64,000 nucleotides of DNA from Clostridiales bacterium (GTDB lineage Bacteria > Bacillota > Clostridia > Caldicoprobacterales > UBA3941). A program made the translations under genes and the position numbers. The stretch is from assembly GCA_012735575.1 (NCBI GenBank), contig JAAYGY010000093.1:1-64000 (forward strand). The letters are read 5' to 3'. This document shows positions 61,250-64,000 of this stretch, piece by piece (position 1 is the stretch's first letter; each line of letters begins with the position of its first letter). Below the pieces are notes generated by a model. It saw nothing but the letters and a program-made list of their open reading frames with translations, had not been told where the DNA came from and made no database searches.

Positions 61250-64000
61250 TTAAACTCTTTCTATCATGATACCCGTATCATGATCGTTTATGTCAAACCT
61301 CTCCATTGAGGAGTCTGACACACTTTCAATGCTTACCGCCAAAGTCTCATTCTTGACGTAATCCTCATAGCTTTGTAGTGCCTTTGTAATCTCTTCATCT
61401 CCATCGAAGTATATACGGATATTGTCTGTCACCTCGTAGTCATTATTCTTTCTCATTTGCTGAATCTTGGAGATAAATTCTCTTGCATATCCTTCATCCC
61501 TAAGTTCAGGGGTTATGGTGGTATCTAAGATTACAAAGACGTTATTCTCCATAATTACATTAAAGCCTTCTTTTGCTGCTATGGTTATCAGTACATTATC
61601 ACTATTTATTTCAAAGGGCTCTCCGTCCAGGTCAATGGTATAGCTTTGTCCTGCTTCCAACATTGGGGCAACCACTGATGCATCAAGCTGTGCTAAAGCT
61701 TTCTGGAAAGCCTTAAGCTTTGATCCAAGGACAGGTCCTAATACCCTAAAGTTTGGCTTAATGGTAAAGTCCATATACTGGTTCAAATCTTTGGCAAACA
61801 CTACTTCTTTGATATTCAGCTCCTCCTTGATTAAGGGTACTAGATCCCATATCAAATCCTCGTATTTACCATCAACATAGATTTTTTGTAAGGGTTGACG
61901 CACCTTGATGCGGGCTGACTCTCTAGCAGCACGACCTAAGGTCACCATGCTCCTTACCAGATCCATTCGCTCTTCTACTTTCTCATCTACAAGCTCCAGA
62001 TCCGCCTTAGGATAATAGCTAAGATGCACTGACAGCTCACCTGTTAAATTCTTATATATCTCTTCAGAAATAAAGGGAGCAAAAGGTGCTATCAACTGGG
62101 ATAGTCCTACCAGAACTTCATAGGTGGTATTGTATACAGCCTTTTTATCCTGTGTCAGCTCTGGATCCCAGAACCTTCTTCTGGAGCGTCGGATATACCA
62201 GTTGGACAGATCTTCATTGGCAAAATCCTGAATTCTTCTTACAGCCCTGGTCAGATCATAGGCTTCCATATCCTCTTCTACAGCTTTCTTCAAGTTATTA
62301 TATTTGGATAGGATCCATCTATCCAGTTCTGCTCGATCCTTGTAATCCACAAAGAATTCCTTGGGATCTAGATTGTCGGTGTTGGCATACAGGGTAAAGA
62401 AATTGTATACGTTCTTTATGGTAACAAAGAACTTGCTAACAACCTCTTTAAGTCCGTCCATATCAAAGCGGGTAGGTGTCCAGGGTGGTGATACATGTAT
62501 TAGATACCATCTTAGGGCATCGGCACCATACTGGTCAAACAGCTCAAAGGGATCGACGGTATTGCCTCTGGATTTGGACATCTTTTTGCCCTCTTTATCC
62601 AGAATCAAATCGTTTACCAATACCCTCTTGTAAGGGGATACTCCCTTAACAAAGGTTGATATAGCCATGAGTGAATAGAACCATCCCCTGGTCTGGTCTA
62701 TACCCTCGCATATAAAGTCAGCTGGGAAAAGATCATCAAAGATTGCCTTATTTTCAAAGGGATAATGATGCTGAGCAAAGGGCATGGAACCGCTATCAAA
62801 CCAACAGTCGATTACGTCCTTAACCCTGGTCATAGTGCCACCGCATTTTGGACATTCTAAATGAACCTCGTCAACATAGGGCCTATGAAGTTCAATGCTT
62901 TCATCTATATCTTCAATTGCCCGCTCAACCAGTTCCTTTCGGGACCCAATACTCTCATCATGACCACATTCACATCTCCAGATATTAAGAGGTGTGCCCC
63001 AATACCTGCTTCGGGAGATGGCCCAGTCATTAAGGTTTTCCAGCCAATTGCCAAACCTTTTCTCACCCACGAAAGGAGGATACCATTCTACCTGATTATT
63101 ATTTTCTATTAGCTTATCTTTAAGCCTGGTCATCTCAATATACCAACTGGGCTTTGCATAATAAAGCAGTGGTGTATTACATCTCCAGCAATGGGGGTAG
63201 TTATGGGTTACTTTTTGTTTTCTAAAAAGTTTGCCTTCCTCAGCCAGCCATTTTATTATTTCTGGATCAGCATCCATTACAAAGGTCCCCTTCCAGGGAG
63301 TCTCGAAATACTTTCCATCCTCATCTACCGGCTGCAATACTGGCAGATTATATCTCATACCTGTATCATAGTCATCCTCACCAAAGGCAGGAGCGGTATG
63401 AACTATACCAGTACCATCTTCAACGGTTACATAGTCGGCAAGGGTTACTATAAAGGCCTTCTTGCCTTCGGGGACACTGACAAAGGGCATAAGCTGTTCA
63501 TATTCCACATATTCCAGTTCTTTACCCTTCATCTCTTCTATTACCTCATAATCCTCACCTACTACCTTGGGTGCCAAATGTTTTTCTACATAGTATACCT
63601 CATCTTTATATCTAATCTTTAGATAGGTCTCCTCCGGATTGACGGTAAGGGCAACGTTAGAGGCCAGGGTCCATGGAGTAGTGGTCCATACCAGAAAGTA
63701 CTCATCAGCATCCTTTCGTTTAAACTTTACATATACAGTATCAGTTTTTATCTCCTTATATCCTTGAGCAACCTCATGGGATGCCAGTCCAGTACCACAG
63801 CGAGAACAATAAGGCAGTATCTTGTGTCCTTCATAGATATATCCTTCTTTGAAGAACTTGTCTAATATCCACCATTCTGTTTCTATATAATCGTTATCAA
63901 GAGTTATATAGGGATTATCAAGATCAATCTCATATCCCATTCTCTTGGTCATTTCCCGCCATTGTTTTTCATAAGTAAACACGGATTCACGGCACTTTTG
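61250..64000 (-). CDS. ileS: Isoleucyl-tRNA synthetase, type 2 (5' end outside the window)
   Basis: The 3' part of ileS, at least 910 residues; the frame is open to the right edge, so the first 110-130 residues with the HIGH motif lie outside. LPYCSRCGTGLASHEVAQGYKE, DYVTVEDGTGIVHTAPAFGEDDY (editing domain), ICEGIDQTRGWFYSLM, KMSKSRGN and SWYIRRSRRRFWD are clear. The LPYCSRCGTGLA and C-terminal zinc-free layout match the eukaryote-like IleS2 type, which is known to tolerate mupirocin. It charges tRNA-Ile. queT with its riboswitch is next on the strand. A T-box upstream would be outside the window. Confidence 0.97.
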   Translation of the reverse strand, partial: QKCRESVFTYEKQWREMTKRMGYEIDLDNPYITLDNDYIETEWWILDKFFKEGYIYEGHKILPYCSRCGTGLASHEVAQGYKEIKTDTVYVKFKRKDADEYFLVWTTTPWTLASNVALTVNPEETYLKIRYKDEVYYVEKHLAPKVVGEDYEVIEEMKGKELEYVEYEQLMPFVSVPEGKKAFIVTLADYVTVEDGTGIVHTAPAFGEDDYDTGMRYNLPVLQPVDEDGKYFETPWKGTFVMDADPEIIKWLAEEGKLFRKQKVTHNYPHCWRCNTPLLYYAKPSWYIEMTRLKDKLIENNNQVEWYPPFVGEKRFGNWLENLNDWAISRSRYWGTPLNIWRCECGHDESIGSRKELVERAIEDIDESIELHRPYVDEVHLECPKCGGTMTRVKDVIDCWFDSGSMPFAQHHYPFENKAIFDDLFPADFICEGIDQTRGWFYSLMAISTFVKGVSPYKRVLVNDLILDKEGKKMSKSRGNTVDPFELFDQYGADALRWYLIHVSPPWTPTRFDMDGLKEVVSKFFVTIKNVYNFFTLYANTDNLDPKEFFVDYKDRAELDRWILSKYNNLKKAVEEDMEAYDLTRAVRRIQDFANEDLSNWYIRRSRRRFWDPELTQDKKAVYNTTYEVLVGLSQLIAPFAPFISEEIYKNLTGELSVHLSYYPKADLELVDEKVEERMDLVRSMVTLGRAARESARIKVRQPLQKIYVDGKYEDLIWDLVPLIKEELNIKEVVFAKDLNQYMDFTIKPNFRVLGPVLGSKLKAFQKALAQLDASVVAPMLEAGQSYTIDLDGEPFEINSDNVLITIAAKEGFNVIMENNVFVILDTTITPELRDEGYAREFISKIQQMRKNNDYEVTDNIRIYFDGDEEITKALQSYEDYVKNETLAVSIESVSDSSMERFDINDHDTGIMIERV

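Noticed and set aside
1-64000. Prophage, insertion sequences, CRISPR, toxin-antitoxin or restriction systems
   Set aside because: None of their marker proteins or repeat arrays was found in any frame. Codon use and composition look even along the window.

Overview
The window is a compact, AT-rich stretch of chromosome from a low-GC anaerobic bacterium of the Firmicutes, most likely a member of the Clostridia. This rests on the gene content: superoxide reductase, membrane pyrophosphatase, GTP-dependent PEP carboxykinase, two-subunit glycine decarboxylase, two-subunit iron-sulfur serine dehydratase, QueT, YhaM, YkuS and YkoP homologues. It also rests on strong AGGAGG-type ribosome binding sites and occasional TTG and GTG starts. 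No prophage, insertion sequence, CRISPR array, rRNA or tRNA was seen. I cannot name the genus from the sequence alone.

Layout. 1-5.2 kb, minus strand: a UroD-superfamily methyltransferase-like protein, an endonuclease Q-like PHP protein, a GH35 beta-galactosidase and a YfcE-type phosphodiesterase. 5.2-9.6 kb: a dispersed repeat, two small membrane proteins (DUF4234, DUF2752), a CDF metal exporter, an unknown HTH-like protein, and an ECF sigma/anti-sigma pair. 9.8-12.4 kb, plus strand: an envelope operon (MGDG-synthase-type glycosyltransferase, polysaccharide deacetylase, YkoP-like protein), facing a wall- or membrane-anchored Ig-like protein. 14.5-21.1 kb: sfsA, a second copy of the repeat, a DUF362 ferredoxin-like protein, a glutamate synthase-like flavoprotein, catalase, DUF454 and a serine hydrolase. 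21.2-27.4 kb, plus strand: a translationally coupled HyuA-like/HDAC-like pair, then a MarR-FtsH operon. 27.4-32.5 kb: membrane pyrophosphatase and PEP carboxykinase transcribed divergently, then a broken RNA methyltransferase gene. 32.5-36.8 kb: a three-gene redox operon (FMN/Fe-S barrel, SDR, FAD protein). 36.8-42.1 kb: HEAT protein, superoxide reductase, LemA/DUF2207, a D-2-hydroxyacid dehydrogenase and a YkuS-like protein. 42.2-49.5 kb: the operon deoB-gcvT-gcvH-gcvPA-gcvPB-sdaAB-sdaAA. 49.6-58.8 kb: a glycoamylase-like protein, two MacB-type ABC ATPases (one interrupted by a stop), an HI0933-type flavoprotein, DUF2892, two PHP phosphoesterases and YhaM. 59-64 kb: tandem YhfC-type membrane proteases, queT behind a preQ1 riboswitch, and the 3' part of ileS.

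Metabolic picture. Glycine is cleaved by the gcv system and serine is deaminated to pyruvate by SdaAA/AB. Pyruvate and PEP connect to PEP carboxykinase, and the pyrophosphatase recovers energy from PPi. Catalase, superoxide reductase and several flavoproteins or ferredoxins point to an anaerobe that meets oxygen at times.

Three coding genes show damage or odd decoding that is visible directly in the sequence. An rlmL/ypsC-family gene has lost its whole catalytic domain. An ABC ATPase gene has one in-frame TAG at codon 22. A DUF2207 gene has an intact signal peptide but only AUA or AUC where its start codon should be. The most unusual intact modules are the HyuA/HDAC-like pair, the three-flavoprotein-type redox operon, the MarR-FtsH operon with an operator on its promoter, the ABC ATPase with an AbrB-like tail, and a two-copy diverged repeat of about 105 bp with inverted ends.
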